DNA of 64,000 bases from Flaccisagitta enflata. Its lineage: Eukaryota > Chaetognatha > Sagittoidea > Aphragmophora. The position numbers and the translations under genes were made by a program. How positions within the stretch are numbered: position 1 is the first letter of the stretch; each line of letters opens with the position of its first letter. Shown in pieces: positions 43,540-54,749 of this stretch. The notes under the pieces are model-generated. The model ran no database searches. It saw nothing but the letters and a program-made list of their open reading frames with translations, and was not told where the DNA came from. Location: assembly GCA_965153355.1 (NCBI GenBank), contig OZ231126.1:79298001-79362000 (forward strand), written 5' to 3'.

Positions 43540-44812
43540 GGAGATTTCATTAGGTGGGGCAAGAGACTTCAGGAGGTTGGGGCAAGAGGAGATCTCAGGT
43601 GGTCGGGGCAAAAGGAGACTTCAGGTGGTGGGGGCAAGAGGAGACTTCAGGTGGTGGGGGCAAGAGGAGACTTTAAGTGGTGGGGGCAAGAGACTTCAGG
43701 TGGTGGGGGCAAGAGGAGACTTCAGGTGGTGGGGGCAAGAGAAGACTTCAGGTTGTGGGGCAAGAGGAGAATTCAGGTGGTGGGGGCAAGAGGAGAATTC
43801 AGGTGGTGGGGGTGAGAGGAGAATTCAGGTGGTGGGGGCGAGAGGAGAATTTAGGTGGTGGGGGCGAGAGGAGAATACAGGTGGTGGGGGCGAGAGGAGA
43901 ATTCAGGTGGTGGGGGCGAGAGGAGAATTCAGGTGGTGGGGCTGAGAGGAGAATTCAGGTGGAAGTAGAGGAGAATTCAGGTGGTGGGGGCGAGAGGAGA
44001 ATTCAGGTGGTGGGGCGAGAGGAGAATTCAGGTGGGGGCGAGAGGAGAATTCGTAGGAGGAGAATTCAGGTGGTGGGGGCGAGAGGAGAATTCAGGTGAT
44101 GAGGGCGAGAGGAGCATTCTGGTAGTGGGGCGAGAGGAGCAAGGGGGCGAGAGGAGGTGGTGGGCGCGAGAGGAGAATTCAGGTGGTGGGGGCGAGAGGA
44201 GAATTCAGGTGGTGGGGGAGAGGAGTATTCAGGTGGTGGGGGCGAGAGGAGAATTCAGGTGGTGGGGGCGAGAGGAGAATTCAGGTGGTGGGGGCGAGAG
44301 GAGAATTCAGGTGGTGGGGGCGAGAGGAGAATTCAGGTGGTGGGGGCGAGAGGAGAATTCAGGTGGTGGGGGCGAGGAGAATTCAGGTGGTGGGGGCGGA
44401 GGAGAATTCAGGTGGGGGCGAGAGGAGAATTCAGGTGGTGGGGGCGAGAGGAGAATTCAGTGGTGGGCAGGAGGAATTCAGGTGGTGGGTAGAGGAGAAT
44501 TCAGGTGGTGGGGCGAGAGAAGACCAGGTGGGGCGAGAGGAGAATTCAGGTGGGGGCGAGAGGAGAATTAGGGGTGGGGGCGAGAGGAGAATTCAGGTGG
44601 TGGGGGCGAGAGGAGAATTCAGGTGGTGGGGGCGAGAGGAGAATTCAGGTGGTGGGGGCGAGAGGAGCACCAGGTGGTGGGCAGAGGGAGACCAGTGTGG
44701 GGTAGAGGAGAACCCAGGTGGGTGGGGCAGAGGAGAATTCAGGTGGTGGGGGCGAGAGGAGAATTCAGGTGGTGGGGGCGAGAGGAGAATTCAGGTGGTG
44801 GGGGCAAGAGGC
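43540..44812. repeat. 26-bp purine-rich minisatellite, about 48 copies
   Basis: Each unit contains GAGGAGAATTCAGG and GGTGGTGGGGGCGAGA, so an EcoRI site recurs about every 26 bp. The G-rich strand is the plus strand, and GGTGGTGGGGG could form G-quadruplexes. Several long frames over it are artefacts that change with small indels. Confidence 0.97.
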
Positions 44813-46005
44813 CCACTTTCTCCTCTGGCCCCCTCTTTCTCCTCTGGCCCCCTCTTTCTCCTCTGGCCCCCTCTTTCTCCTTTGGCCCCCTCTTTCTCCT
44901 TTGGCCCCCTCTTTCTCCTTTGGCCCCCTCTTTCTCCTTTGGCCCCCTCTTTCTCCTCTGGCCCCCTCTTTCTCCTCTGGCCCCCTCTTTCTCCTCTGGC
45001 CCCCTCTTTCTCCTCTGGCCCCCCCTTTCTCCTCTGGCCCCCCCTTTCTCCTCTGGCCCCCCCTTTCTCCTCTGGCCCCCCCTTTCTCCTCTGGCCCCCT
45101 CTTTCTCCTCTGGCCCCTTTCCCTCTGGCCCCCTCTTTCTCCTTCTGGGCTCCCCTTTCTCCTCTGGCCCCCTTTCTCCTCTGGCCCCCCCTTTCTCCTC
45201 TGGCCCCCCCTTTCTCCTCTGGCCCCCCTTTCTCCTCTGGCCCCCCCTTTCTCCTCTGGCCCCCTTTTCTCCTCTGGCCCCCTCTTTCTCCTCTGGCCCC
45301 CTTTCTCCCTTTCTGGCCTTTCTCCTCCCCCCTTTCTCCTCTGGCCCCCCCTTTCTCCTCTGGCCCCCCCTTTCTCCTCTGGCCCCCCTTTCTCCTCTGG
45401 CCCCCCTTTCTCCTCTGGCCCTTTCTCCTCTGGGTCCCCCTTTCTCCTCTGGCCCCCTTTCTCCTCTGGCCCCCCTTTCTCCTCTGGCCCCCTTTCTCCT
45501 CTGGCCCCCCTTTCTCCTCTGGCCCCCCCTTTCTCCTCTGGCCCCTTTCTCCTCTGGCCCCTTTCTCCTCTCTCCTCTGGCCCTTTCTCCTCTGGCCCTT
45601 TCTCCTCTGGCCCCCTTTCTCCTCTGGCCCCCCTTTCTCCTCTGGCCCCCTTTCTCCTCTCTGGCCCCTTTCTCCTCTGGCCCCTCTTCTCCTCTGGCCC
45701 CCCTTCCTCTGGCCCCCTTTCTCCTCTCTGGCCCTTTCTCCTCTGGCCCTTTCTCTCCTCTGGCCCTCCCTTCTCCTCTGGCCCTCTCTTTCTCCTCTGG
45801 CCCACTCTTTCTCCTCTGGCCCCTCTTCTCCTCTCGCCCTCTTTCTCCTCCTCGCCCTTTCTCCTCTCGCCCTCTTTCTCCTCTCGCCCCCTCTTTCTCC
45901 TCTCGCCCCCTCTTTCTCCTCTCGCCCCCTCTTTCTCCTCTCGCCCCCTCTTTCTCCTCTCGCCCCCTCTTTCTCCCCTTGCCCCCTCTTTCTCCCCTCG
46001 CTTTG
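44813..46005. repeat. Pyrimidine-rich minisatellite of about 17-19 bp, 60-plus copies
   Basis: The unit CTCCTCTGGCCCCCTCTTT varies in C-run length; towards the right end CTCTGG changes to CTCTCG. Its reverse complement contains GGGGGCCAGAGGAGAA, close to GGGGGCGAGAGGAGAA of the neighbouring array, so the two arrays are related and inverted. Frames of up to 639 codons on both strands are artefacts. Confidence 0.97.
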
Positions 46006-46756
46006 GTCCTCTCTTCTTTCATCTCCTGCTTTGACACTTTATTTCGTTGTTTTACAGATTGAATTGTTAACTACTATACTTCATTGTACACAGGCAAATT
46101 AAGAATTGTTAAACTGTAAAATAGACGAAGGCATGATTCTGTCCATTAAAACTTTGAGGCTATGGGTTTTTTATGCTTTTGGCAGCTTGTTTTGCCTCTT
46201 GACTAAATATTATTTATACCAATAAAGGCGGCTCTCGCCGACTGGAAAATAGTCATAAATGGGAGTCTTTTTTTTCTGTACATGTCTTTTTGTGTATGCA
46301 TCTCATGACGTCTGGTTGATTGGTTGTCTGTTTTTGTTATTCAATCTCTGTCTCTCTGTCTTTTTTTCCTTTTGGTGTGTGTGTGTGTGTATGTCTTCCT
46401 CTCTCTCTCTTTCCCTCTCTCTCTCTCAGATTAAAATATCAAAGCTAGCGTCATAAAACTTTGAGTCATTTTGCGTAACATCTTCACTATTCCCTATTGT
46501 TACATTAGGCCAAAAAACGGAATCAATGAAAAATATCACTTTTTGAAAAAATGCGAAAAAAAAAGAAAAAAGAATTCACAACGCCAAAACTAATGATCGC
46601 AGAGATTTCTGGTTGGCGCCATTTGAAAGAGAAAAATTAGCTCTTTCTTAGCTGTGAATATCAAAAAATTTATACTCCCAGCCTAAAAACTGCAACTTTC
46701 TAAAATTGCCTCAAACCGAAAATAGAAAACTTTATTTCTCCCCTACGTTTCAAAAA
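46006..46756. other. Unassigned sequence with short CT and GT tracts
   Basis: GTGTGTGTGTGT and CTCTCTCTCT runs occur at about 46375-46430. No gene can be supported. TAAAGGCGGCTCTCGCC near 46225 resembles AAGGCGGCTAATCACCGC near 12503, which may mark another short repeat. Confidence 0.4.
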
Positions 46757-46896
46757 ATCGAATTACGTGAAAGAGGCTTTGTCCGTCCATTGGTCGGTTG
46801 GTCCGTTGGTGAGCACGAGTCGAAAAGTGTGAAAACGCGCATTTCCGCTCCTGCCCACCCGTCCGCAACTGGTGGCCGTGTATCCGGCCTTGTTTA
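46757..46896 (-). mobile_element. Family A element with lost hairpin
   Basis: Minus strand: AAACAAGGCCGGATACACGG, CCACCAGTTGCGGACGGGTGGG and GGCAGGAGCGGAAATGCG. A GGACCAACCGACCAATGGACGG-like tract and GACAAAGCC follow. The 3' hairpin is degraded to AATTCG-like sequence. Confidence 0.7.
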
Positions 46897-47088
46897 AGAT
46901 AACTAGTGCTAAGTGAAGTTAGCTTTATATTTTAGTGAGCCAATGCCTCTGTCTCAGCCTCACAAACGTTGAACCTGCCCTTGTTTGTCAATCTAGGAAA
47001 ATCTGATATTCGCCGCTGGCTATGCAGAAAATAGATCTGACCCTTCTAATTCTAGTCATGCAACTCTACACCCCCTTGTCTATCCGTT

Positions 47089-47331
47089 GAAGTAAAATGA
47101 ATATTTACAATCAATGTGTTTTTCATTCTTAAAGATTTTTTTTAAGTCATTCTCACATCTAAACGGTGTAAGCTACAGATGCCAGATTGGACTCAAATGA
47201 AAGAAATTTAAAATATCTTTAATTTGAGATCAAATAGGCATCTGTAGCTCAAACTGTTTGGATGTGAGAATGATTTGAATAAAAACTTCCAGGATGAAAA
47301 AAACATTGACTGTAAATATTCATTTTACTTC
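47089..47331. mobile_element. Foldback MITE inside a family A remnant
   Basis: GAAGTAAAATGAATATTTAC at the left is mirrored by GTAAATATTCATTTTACTTC at the right. Arms of about 110 bp meet near 47212 and match at roughly 85%, including TCTCACATC and AGCTACAGATGCC blocks. Just to the left, TAGTCATGCAACTCTACACC (47053-47072) is a family A 3' end cut by the insertion. Confidence 0.85.
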
Positions 47332-48594
47332 ATATCTACTATCTAGGCGGAAAAAATCTTTTGGTATGTTTACATGCATATCTCAGATTAGAATCAACCG
47401 ATCATAAAAAAATCAGTGAGAAAATTAAAGCTCTTTAAATTTGCAAGAGACTGACACAAACGGCATCCCTCAAGCCCTATGCGTTCAAAAGTTATTCAAC
47501 ATTGATTGAAATAATTCAATTTCGCTTATGCCATCTCTACAGTCTTCTGATGATATCACCTCACTCTTTTTGTCCCGACGAACAGTTTTCGTCGGTGACT
47601 ATGAAGTAGCAGTGATGTGTAGTCTGTTTGTCTGTCCGTTTGTCTGTTTGTCTGTTTAAAACCCTTGATATTTTTGGAACCAGACTTCAGAATTTTATGA
47701 AACTTTGCTGGTGTTGTTTATAGGTCAATAGGAGCTTGTGTACCAATTTTCAGAAAAATTCACTAACTTTTACTACCCTTTGCCTATTATTTTTATGGTA
47801 ATATTTTACTGGACTTAGGCGATTTACATAGGCAGAGGGTAGTAAACTTATGTGAATTTTTTTTTAATTTGGTATACAAGTAAGGGTCACTGAATAAGCA
47901 GCCCCTGCAAAATTCGAATTAAATCTGAAGTCTGGTTCATGAGATATTAGCTAATTTATTTATGTAGTAATATGTTACTGGGACTTAGGCGATTTACATA
48001 GGCAGAGGGTAGTAAACTTATGTGAATTTTTTTTTAATTTGGTATACAAGTAAAGGATAGTAAATAAACCACCCCTGCAAAATTCGAATTAAATCTGAAG
48101 TCTGGTTTAGGAGATATTAGCTTATTTATGTAGTAATATGTTACTAGGACTTAGGCAGTTTACATAGGCAAAGGGTAGTAAAGTTATGTGAATTTTTTTT
48201 TTAATTTGGTATTCATTTAAAGGACATCAATTGAACAGCCCCTGCAAAATTCGATTTAAATCTGAAGTCTGATTTATGAGATATAAACATATTTATGTAG
48301 TAATATATTACTGCTGTGAGAGTGGGTGAATTGTTCATTGAGGAGATTCGCACTTTTCTCATTTACATATTGCGGATGACCATTTATTTGTTCAAAGATT
48401 TTTGTGTGATGCATTTATTAGTTAAATATCATTTAACATTCACTCATGTTGTTGTTCAGCTTTATAGTATTTTCATTATTACGATTTAAATGATAAACAA
48501 TTACTAATTTAGTTACTTGTAATTCCCAACGCTGAACTACTTATAGTATTCAGAAGATTTGCTCTGGTCAAAGTTCACCTTCATGGTAAAAAGG

Positions 48595-48596
<2 letters not shown>

Positions 48597-48667
<71 letters not shown>
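48597..48667. repeat. (CA)n microsatellite
   Basis: About 35 CA dinucleotides sit within family B copy B4. The Thr-His repeat frame is an artefact. Confidence 0.98.
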
Positions 48668-48670
<3 letters not shown>

Positions 48671-48918
48671 AGCGCGCGTGCACGGATACCAAGGTGTGCC
48701 TTCTTTTAGTGTTTAAGGTGTGGTCATGGACTCGTAAGGTTTTTTTAAATTTTTTTTTGAAAAATTTTTTTTTGAAAAATTTTTTTTTTGAAAAAAATTT
48801 TTTTGAAATTTTTTTTTGAAATTTTTTTTTTTGAAAATTTTTTTAAAAAAAAATTTTTTTTTTTTTTAGATTTTTTTGAAAATTTTTTGTCGTGTATCTT
48901 CTCGCGTTTACGCGAAAG

Positions 48919-48966
48919 CTTCAAAAATTACAGTCCCCAGTCGGGGACTGTAATTTTGAAGCTTTT
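48919..48966. repeat. 5' terminal palindrome of family B
   Basis: AAGCTTCAAAAATTACAGTC and CCCAGTCGGGG meet the mirror GACTGTAATTTTGAAGCTT, giving an almost perfect palindrome. Copy B1 keeps only the outer arm, and the copy ending at 51606 keeps only the inner arm, so this is probably the complete form. Confidence 0.8.
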
Positions 48967-49033
48967 TTAAATTACTTCTAAACGCATTGAGCTAGACAGA
49001 TGCGGTTTGCGTCGTCTGCTTGCAAATTTGAAG

Positions 49034-49215
49034 GGCTTCATTTGTGTCACCAATTGTTTTATGATTTAATGAGTCTTTCGGAAGCTATCAGTCTAAATAT
49101 AGGGGAAGAAGAAATCAAAAAAAAAAACGCGAGAAAGATCATGAAAGCCTTCACTCCAGAGTACCTAGAGAAGCTCGACAAATCGCTTCCCCAACAAAAG
49201 GCGACCCTGATTTAG
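49034..49215 (+). CDS. Candidate terminal exon of an unknown protein
   Basis: In unique sequence between two family B copies, an AG acceptor (TGCAAATTTGAAG) opens a frame of about 60 codons to TAG 49213-49215. The peptide has ordinary composition: a hydrophobic start (LHLCHQLFYDLMSLSEAISL), then a charged, helix-like part (EEEIKKKNARKIMKAF, EYLEKLDKSL). No family is recognised. It could be the 3' end of a gene whose upstream exons are masked by repeats, or a gene remnant. Confidence 0.35.
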
Positions 49216-49555
49216 TCAAAGGGATCTCACATTAATAATTCATAGATTTGTAATTTATTTAAATTCATTTTTACGCCAATGAATATGTTTTTGTTACAGA
49301 TCGAAAAATTTTTTCCGCCTAGATAGTATATTGTGGCTAAACATAGACTAATGAAGTTTTTACATGAATCTTTTACAGAATTGTTTACCTATTTTCAGAA
49401 GCAAAATGATATCGTTTTCTTATATATCATTTGATATGAAACATCTTGCAGCTTATTTATCCAGTAATATGTAACTAGGATGGTTTATGAGATATTAGCT
49501 TTTTTATCGAGTAATATGTAACTAGGACAATTTTGGTATTTTTTGAGATATTTTT

Positions 49556-51606
49556 GTCCTCTACGAACAGTTTTTGTTGGTGACTATGAAGTAGCCTGTT
49601 CGTGTAGTCTGTTTGTCGTCGTCGTTTAAACCTTCTCATATCTCTTGATCCAGACTTCAGAAGTTCATGAAACTTTACCAGTGTCATTTTTATGTCAGAT
49701 GGAGCTTATAAACCAATTTTCAGAAAAATTCATTGTCTTTTACTACCCTTTGCCTATTATTTTTGTAGTAATATTTCACTGGACTAAGATGATTTGTATA
49801 GGTAGAGAGTTGTAAAACTATATGAATTTTTTTTAATATGGTATACAAGTAAAGGATACTAAATAAACAACCCCAGCAAAATTTGAATTAAATCTGAAGT
49901 CTGGTTTATGAGATTAGCTTATTTATGAAGTAATATGTTACCGGGACTAAAAGTTAAGAAAGGGTAGTAAAGGTATGTGAATTTTTTTTTTTGTCCTCGA
50001 CGATCAGTTTACGTTGAGGACTATAACATAGCCTTGATCGTGTAGTGAGTTGTTTGTTTGTTGTCTCAACCCTTAAAAACTTGAGAACCACAACTCAGAT
50101 GTTGATGAAACTTGGTCAGTGTTATTTTGAGGGCATTACTAACCTGTGTACCAACTTTCAACAACATTCATAAATATTTAATACCCTTTGCCTATTATTT
50201 TTGTAGTAATATCAATTCCTGGACTTAAGCAATTTTCATAGGGGAAGGGCAGGAAAGGTCCACCAATGTTGTTTTAACTTGTTTTGGAAGTTCATTGTAT
50301 CAATTAAAGCTCCCCTGCAAGATTTCAGTAAATTCTGAGTATTGGTTAAGAAAATAAAAGGGTATTTATGATGTATCTAGTAACATTATTTCTTGGACTT
50401 AAAATTTTTTTTTTTTTGTTTTTATTATTTTTTTTTTTAATTTTTTTTTCTTTTTTTTTTGAAATTTTTTTTTTTAAAAAAGAAAAATTTTTTATTTGAA
50501 AAATTTTTGAAAAATTTATTTTTTTTTTTTCAAAATTTTTTTGGAAAGTTTTTTTTGAAAGTTTTTTTTGAAAATTTTTTTTCAAAAATTTTTTGAAAAT
50601 TTTTTATGTATCTTTTTTATTGTTTGATTATAAGGTATGCTTTCATGGACTTCAAGGAATGCCATCATGGACTTCAAGGTATGCCATCATAGGCTGCAAA
50701 GTATGCCACCATGGACTTCAAGGTATGCAATTGGTAGCCGGGTCAGACTGAGTAGCCGGGTCAGACTGAGTAGCCGGGTCAGACTGAGTAGCCGGGTCAG
50801 ACTGAGTAGCCGGGTCAGACTGAGTAGCCGGGTCAGACACCAAATAGACTTCAGTCGAGGACTGTTGTTTTTAAGCTTTTTTAATTTGGTCTACGAGTAA
50901 AGGATATCAATTGAACAGCCCCTGCAAAATTCCAATGAAATCGGAAGTTTGGTTTATGAGATATTGGCTAGTAGTAATATGTTACTAGGACTTAACTGTT
51001 TTTCATAGGCAAAGGGTAGGAAAATTATGTGAATCTTTTTAAATTTTTGTCGAAAAAAAAAATGATATTAATTGAACAGCCCTGCAAAATTTGAATAAAA
51101 TCTGATGTCTGGTTTACAAGATATTAGCTCATTAATGTAGTAATATGTTATTAGGACTTTGGCGATTTATGTAGAAGATTGTAGTTAATGAATTGTTTTA
51201 CTAGCTCATTAAGTACATTCTGATTTTTTTACTTTAGGTTTGCCATCATCTTCAGCAACTGTCATCATCTTCCGCTACTGTCATCATCTTCCGCTACTGT
51301 CATCATCTTCAACTACTGTCATCATCTTCAACTACTGTCATCATCTTCAACTTCTGTCATCATCTTTAACTATTGCCATCATCTTCAACTATTGCCATCA
51401 TCTTTAACTACAGTTATCTTCAACTATTGCCATCACCTTAATTTTCTTAATTTTTTTTAAAAATTTTGTTTGAAAATTTTTTTTTTGAAAATTTTTAAAT
51501 GTTTTTTTAGATTTTGTATTTTTTTTTAAATGTTTTTTGTCGTTTATCTTTTTGAGTCGCATTCATATGACAAGAAAGCTTTAATAATCGCAGTCCTCAG
51601 TCAGAT
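49556..51606 (-). mobile_element. Family B element, copy B3, carrying a nested family B element
   Basis: The 3' hairpin side is at 49556-49584 (GTCCTCTACG...TTGGTGAC). Core monomers occupy 49735-49990 and resume at 50880-51180. The 19-mer (CATCATCTTCAACTACTGT on the plus strand) fills 51245-51435, then an AT block and the inner half of the 5' palindrome end at about 51606. The first monomer is cut within its T-run (GTGAATTTTTTTT) by copy B2 and resumes as TTTTTTAATTTGGTCTACGA. Confidence 0.7.
49993..50878 (-). mobile_element. Family B element, copy B2, nested, with short 18-mer array
   Basis: An inverted sister of copy B1. The hairpin GTCCTCGACG...CGTTGAGGAC is at 49993-50021, followed by one core monomer, an AT block (50400-50610) and AAGTCCATG-type units (50640-50730). 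About six copies of the 18-mer (reverse complement AGACTGAGTAGCCGGGTC, 50731-50838) and the 5' end CAGTCGAGGACTGTTGTTTT complete it. Compared with B1 (about 52 copies) the array is small, so copy number changed after divergence. Confidence 0.8.
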
Positions 51607-52172
51607 GACCTAGACTGGAGGATAGTTTTTAGGTATTTTAATTTTGTTTGATGTATAAAAAATTTCAATTAAAGGTTGCTCTATTGCTTGAATATATTGG
51701 CTCTCTGATTATTCAACTTGTGACTTGCCCTTATCAGGAATTCATTTTTCAATGTTCTAACCTAGCTTATCAGATTGGGCAGAAAATTTTATATAATTTA
51801 TAAAAAAAATCAGCTCAATTAGACTGTTTTCACAGGTTTTAAGCTTGTTTTAATCTTTGCCCAGATATTAATTTACATTATTGTTCTTCTTGAAAAATAG
51901 CTGTAAAACCTATAAAAAGTCCAATTGAGCCAATTTTTTTTCTTCAAAATTATACAAAATTTTTAGTTTGATCTGATGGGCTAGGTTAGAACATTGAAAA
52001 ATGAAGTCCTGATGAAATCACGTCACAAGTTGAGGAATGAGAAAAGTTAATATATTCAAGCAATAAAGCAACCTTTAATTAGAATAGATCTCTATTTTTT
52101 TATAAATCAAATAAAATTAAGATCCCTAAAATGTATCCTCCAGTCTAGGTCGGCTTTGCTCCCATCATACTG
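51606..52172. mobile_element. M1-type MITE, left end truncated
   Basis: The right end (reverse complement CAGTATGATGGGAGCAAAGC, then CGACCTAGACTGGAGG) and TA (52173-52174) match family M1. The left side starts at GATGACCTAGACTGGAGG without the CAGTAC tip. Long inverted arms include TATTGCTTGAATATATT and its mirror. It abuts the half palindrome of family B copy B3. Confidence 0.75.
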
Positions 52173-52211
52173 TAGTTTTTTTGTAAAAAAAATACTTCAT
52201 TGTAGGGTTTT

Positions 52212-52447
52212 CCAGTTAAATAAAGCAACATACTCAAATTTCTGTGGTTAATGAACAAGATTGAACTAAAGGTACTTGTAACGGTACTAAAAAATGTATT
52301 AATATTGTTATATGCAAATTTTACGCCTGAAAATTTAAGAACACTAAGAGAATTTGAGACTCGAAATGCCAAACAGTGCATATCGCTCAAGAAGCCGTAT
52401 TCGTTCCCACCCTTCTTTAGCTGTGTACAGATGTTAGAATGGAAAGG
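52212..52447 (+). CDS. Possible internal exon (unidentified)
   Basis: A frame of about 75 codons ends at a good donor (AAAGG|GTAAGC). It contains LKVLVTVLKNVLILLYANFT and LRTLREFETRNAKQC and has ordinary composition. The acceptor is weak (AAATAAAG). No family is recognised. Chance is a serious alternative in this AT-rich stretch. Confidence 0.22.
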
Positions 52448-53062
52448 GTAAGCCGCCGAAAGGTAAATTTATGTGGTGAAAAATATTCATTTTTTCGTGG
52501 AGTCATTTCGAAAGCTTGAAAAGTGAAACTGCATCGCTGGGCAAGACGACATTTATAAACTCTTTATGGATCCAAGGAGAAAATGATAGGTAATTCTATA
52601 ACTGCCGAACGCGATGATGTTGAAACAGTATTTTTTCATGCTGAAATTTTTTTATTAATTTTTTTTTTGTGTACAAGTGACATCATAAGTTCTCACGAAT
52701 ACGCGAATAGGCCACGCATTTAAATCACACATGGAGGGTGTGTATGTAGAACTTTTATTTGTAGAAACGCGTCCATGAGTCTGTCAGTCTGCGTCAAATT
52801 TGTCTTAAAGTATTTTTAATCATTTTCATTCAAGCAACTCTATTTTCTGTAACACTGCCCCTGCCCAACTATCCTCATCCACAACCCCCTTGATGTCATT
52901 GTCACTTCCTTTACCCACAACGACGGCGTCAAAGCAAGCGTTTCCGTCATCTGTAGAAGCGTGGACAACGCCGCCGCTTAACCCGCCCTCAATGCCTCGG
53001 ACAGCGCCCGTTAAGGCTTACACTAGCCACGGTTCGGCGTACGCATTTTTTTGTCTGTGCAC

Positions 53063-53221
<159 letters not shown>

Positions 53222-53289
53222 CGCTTGGTTGAAAATTTGTATACAAAGGCTTTGTCGCGTCGCGAAGCTTTACTGAAGAAACAGAAGAA

Positions 53290-53500
53290 GTAGAAACACA
53301 AGAAGAAACAAGAAGAAGAAAAAGAAAGAGAAAGAGAAAGAGAAAGAGAAAGAGAAAGAGAAAGAGAAAGAGAAAGAGAAAAAGAAAAAGAAAAAGAAAA
53401 CAAAGAGAAAGAAGAAGAAAGAAGAAGAAAGAAGAAGAAAGAAGAAGAAAGAAGATGAAAGAAGAAGAAAAAAAAATAAAAAAAGAAGAAGAAAGGCCAG
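53290..53500. repeat. Purine tract (GAAAGA)n to (GAAGAAA)n
   Basis: More than 200 bp of almost pure purine on the plus strand. It could form triplex DNA. The Phe-Leu-Ser frames on the minus strand are artefacts. Confidence 0.97.
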
Positions 53501-53518
53501 ATACACGTCCTATCACAG

Positions 53519-53870
53519 ATGGAAGCAATTGATGACAGAGTTGTCAATTCTCTTGTATCTTGTATGGAAACCAGACTTCACGAAGCCGTTCAGTGACGGA
53601 ACGGGCAGGCAGGATGTTCGTTTTTCATTCCGAATTGACAACGTCGCCGCTAATTGCAATTCGGAATATGATTCGGAGGAGGAGATGATCGAACTCTCTG
53701 CGCACAAATGCAACGGTCCCAAAAACATTGTTATTGCATGTCTTGATATTACAAGAAAATGGGGATGACGAAGAAGTAGAAGAGGTGGATGTTGGGCCTC
53801 AAGAAAGAATCGGGCAGGTGTGTGAGCAGGAATTGAAATGTGTAAAAATTTGTATCTTAGCCTCAGTGTG
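53519..53870 (+). other. Possible decayed coding island
   Basis: Three overlapping plus-strand frames each look partly coding. ATG 53519 opens MEAIDDRVVNSLVSCMETRL and stops after 25 codons. A second frame holds DVRFSFRIDNVAANCNSEYD; a third ends with an acidic stretch ENGDDEEVEEVDVGPQE. No splice sites join them well. It could be a frame-shifted gene remnant. Confidence 0.2.
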
Positions 53871-54007
53871 AGTTTCTGAGGCGGATCAACTAGGTGCGGG
53901 GCCCTATGCACCCCAACACTATGCACCCCCCACATTCTTCCAGCTATACCTCCCATGTGAATTTCACATCAATTCATCCCCGGTTTCATTCTCTCTCATC
54001 CTTGTTT

Positions 54008-54200
54008 TTAGTCGCGTGCACGCGACTACAACCCGCTTTGTCCGTCGGTCGATCGATTGGTCCGTCGGTCACACTTTACTATTTTTTATGATTTTATTTC
54101 TTTAACCTCCCTGCTCCTGCCCAAATGGTCTGGTAAACTCAAATATAGCCCCTGCCCACCCGCATGCAACTTCGGTAGCCGTGTATCAGGGCCTTGTTTT
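54008..54200 (-). mobile_element. Family A element (GTGC-type)
   Basis: Minus strand: AACAAGGCCCTGATACACGG, AGTTGCATGC, GGTGGGCAGGGGC and GGGCAGGAGCAGGGAGG. A GACCGACGGACCAATCGATC tract, GCGGGTTGTAG and the hairpin AGTCGCGTGCACGCGACT (54010-54027) followed by AAAAA end it. Confidence 0.88.
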
Positions 54201-54749
54201 TTATAATCCTTTTTTTTTTTCATGCATATTTTTTCTCTCTCTATTTCTCTTATAAGCTACAGCCTGTTTTTTTTTTTAGCAATAGCCTTAAACCTAAGAT
54301 CAGATATATCAGGCATAAGATTATTTTCTTATGTTGAACCCCAAAAAAAACCAATTGAAGCCCAAATACTATTTATGAAAAATTTACCTTTAACCAAGGA
54401 TATCTTAGCTTTTAGAGAAATTTTGTAAAAAGCTACTTCATGAAGTCTATTATTTTTAATGTAAAAAAAGATAAAATGCAGCTTTATCTTAGAAACTAAC
54501 AGCTTTTTGATAAGCAATAGATTGAAAAAAAAAACCAAATTGATCCAAATTCTTAAAAATCTACAAGATGAGTAAATCAGGTTTCAGCAGTTTTCTCACA
54601 TTACTGAATTTAATTATTCTATTGTATTTATTTTAGTTTTGCATGGAAAAGCATTGGTAGATAAAAAAAAAAGAGTGCTGAGAAAGTGAAAAGTGAAGAA
54701 AAAATGAAGAAATTCTAAAAAAAATTGATTTTGCAACTTGACTTGTCTT

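Larger units (their letters stand above)
47572..48970 (-). mobile_element. Family B element, copy B4
   Basis: Minus-strand order: a 5' palindrome (48966-48919), GAGAAGATACACGACAAAAA and an AT homopolymer-like block (48890-48740). Next come a spacer with (CA)n (48597-48667) and three AT-rich core monomers of about 170 bp (48310-47800). A GACAGACAAAC tract and the hairpin GTCACCGACG...CGTCGGGAC (47599-47572) followed by AAAAA end it. The order matches copy B1 with a different sequence in the variable slot. Confidence 0.7.

Noticed and set aside
43484-46102. Long frames of 150-639 codons on both strands
   Set aside because: They are produced by the GGTGG and CCTCTGG minisatellites. The frames switch at small indels, and all frames show the same low-complexity peptides.
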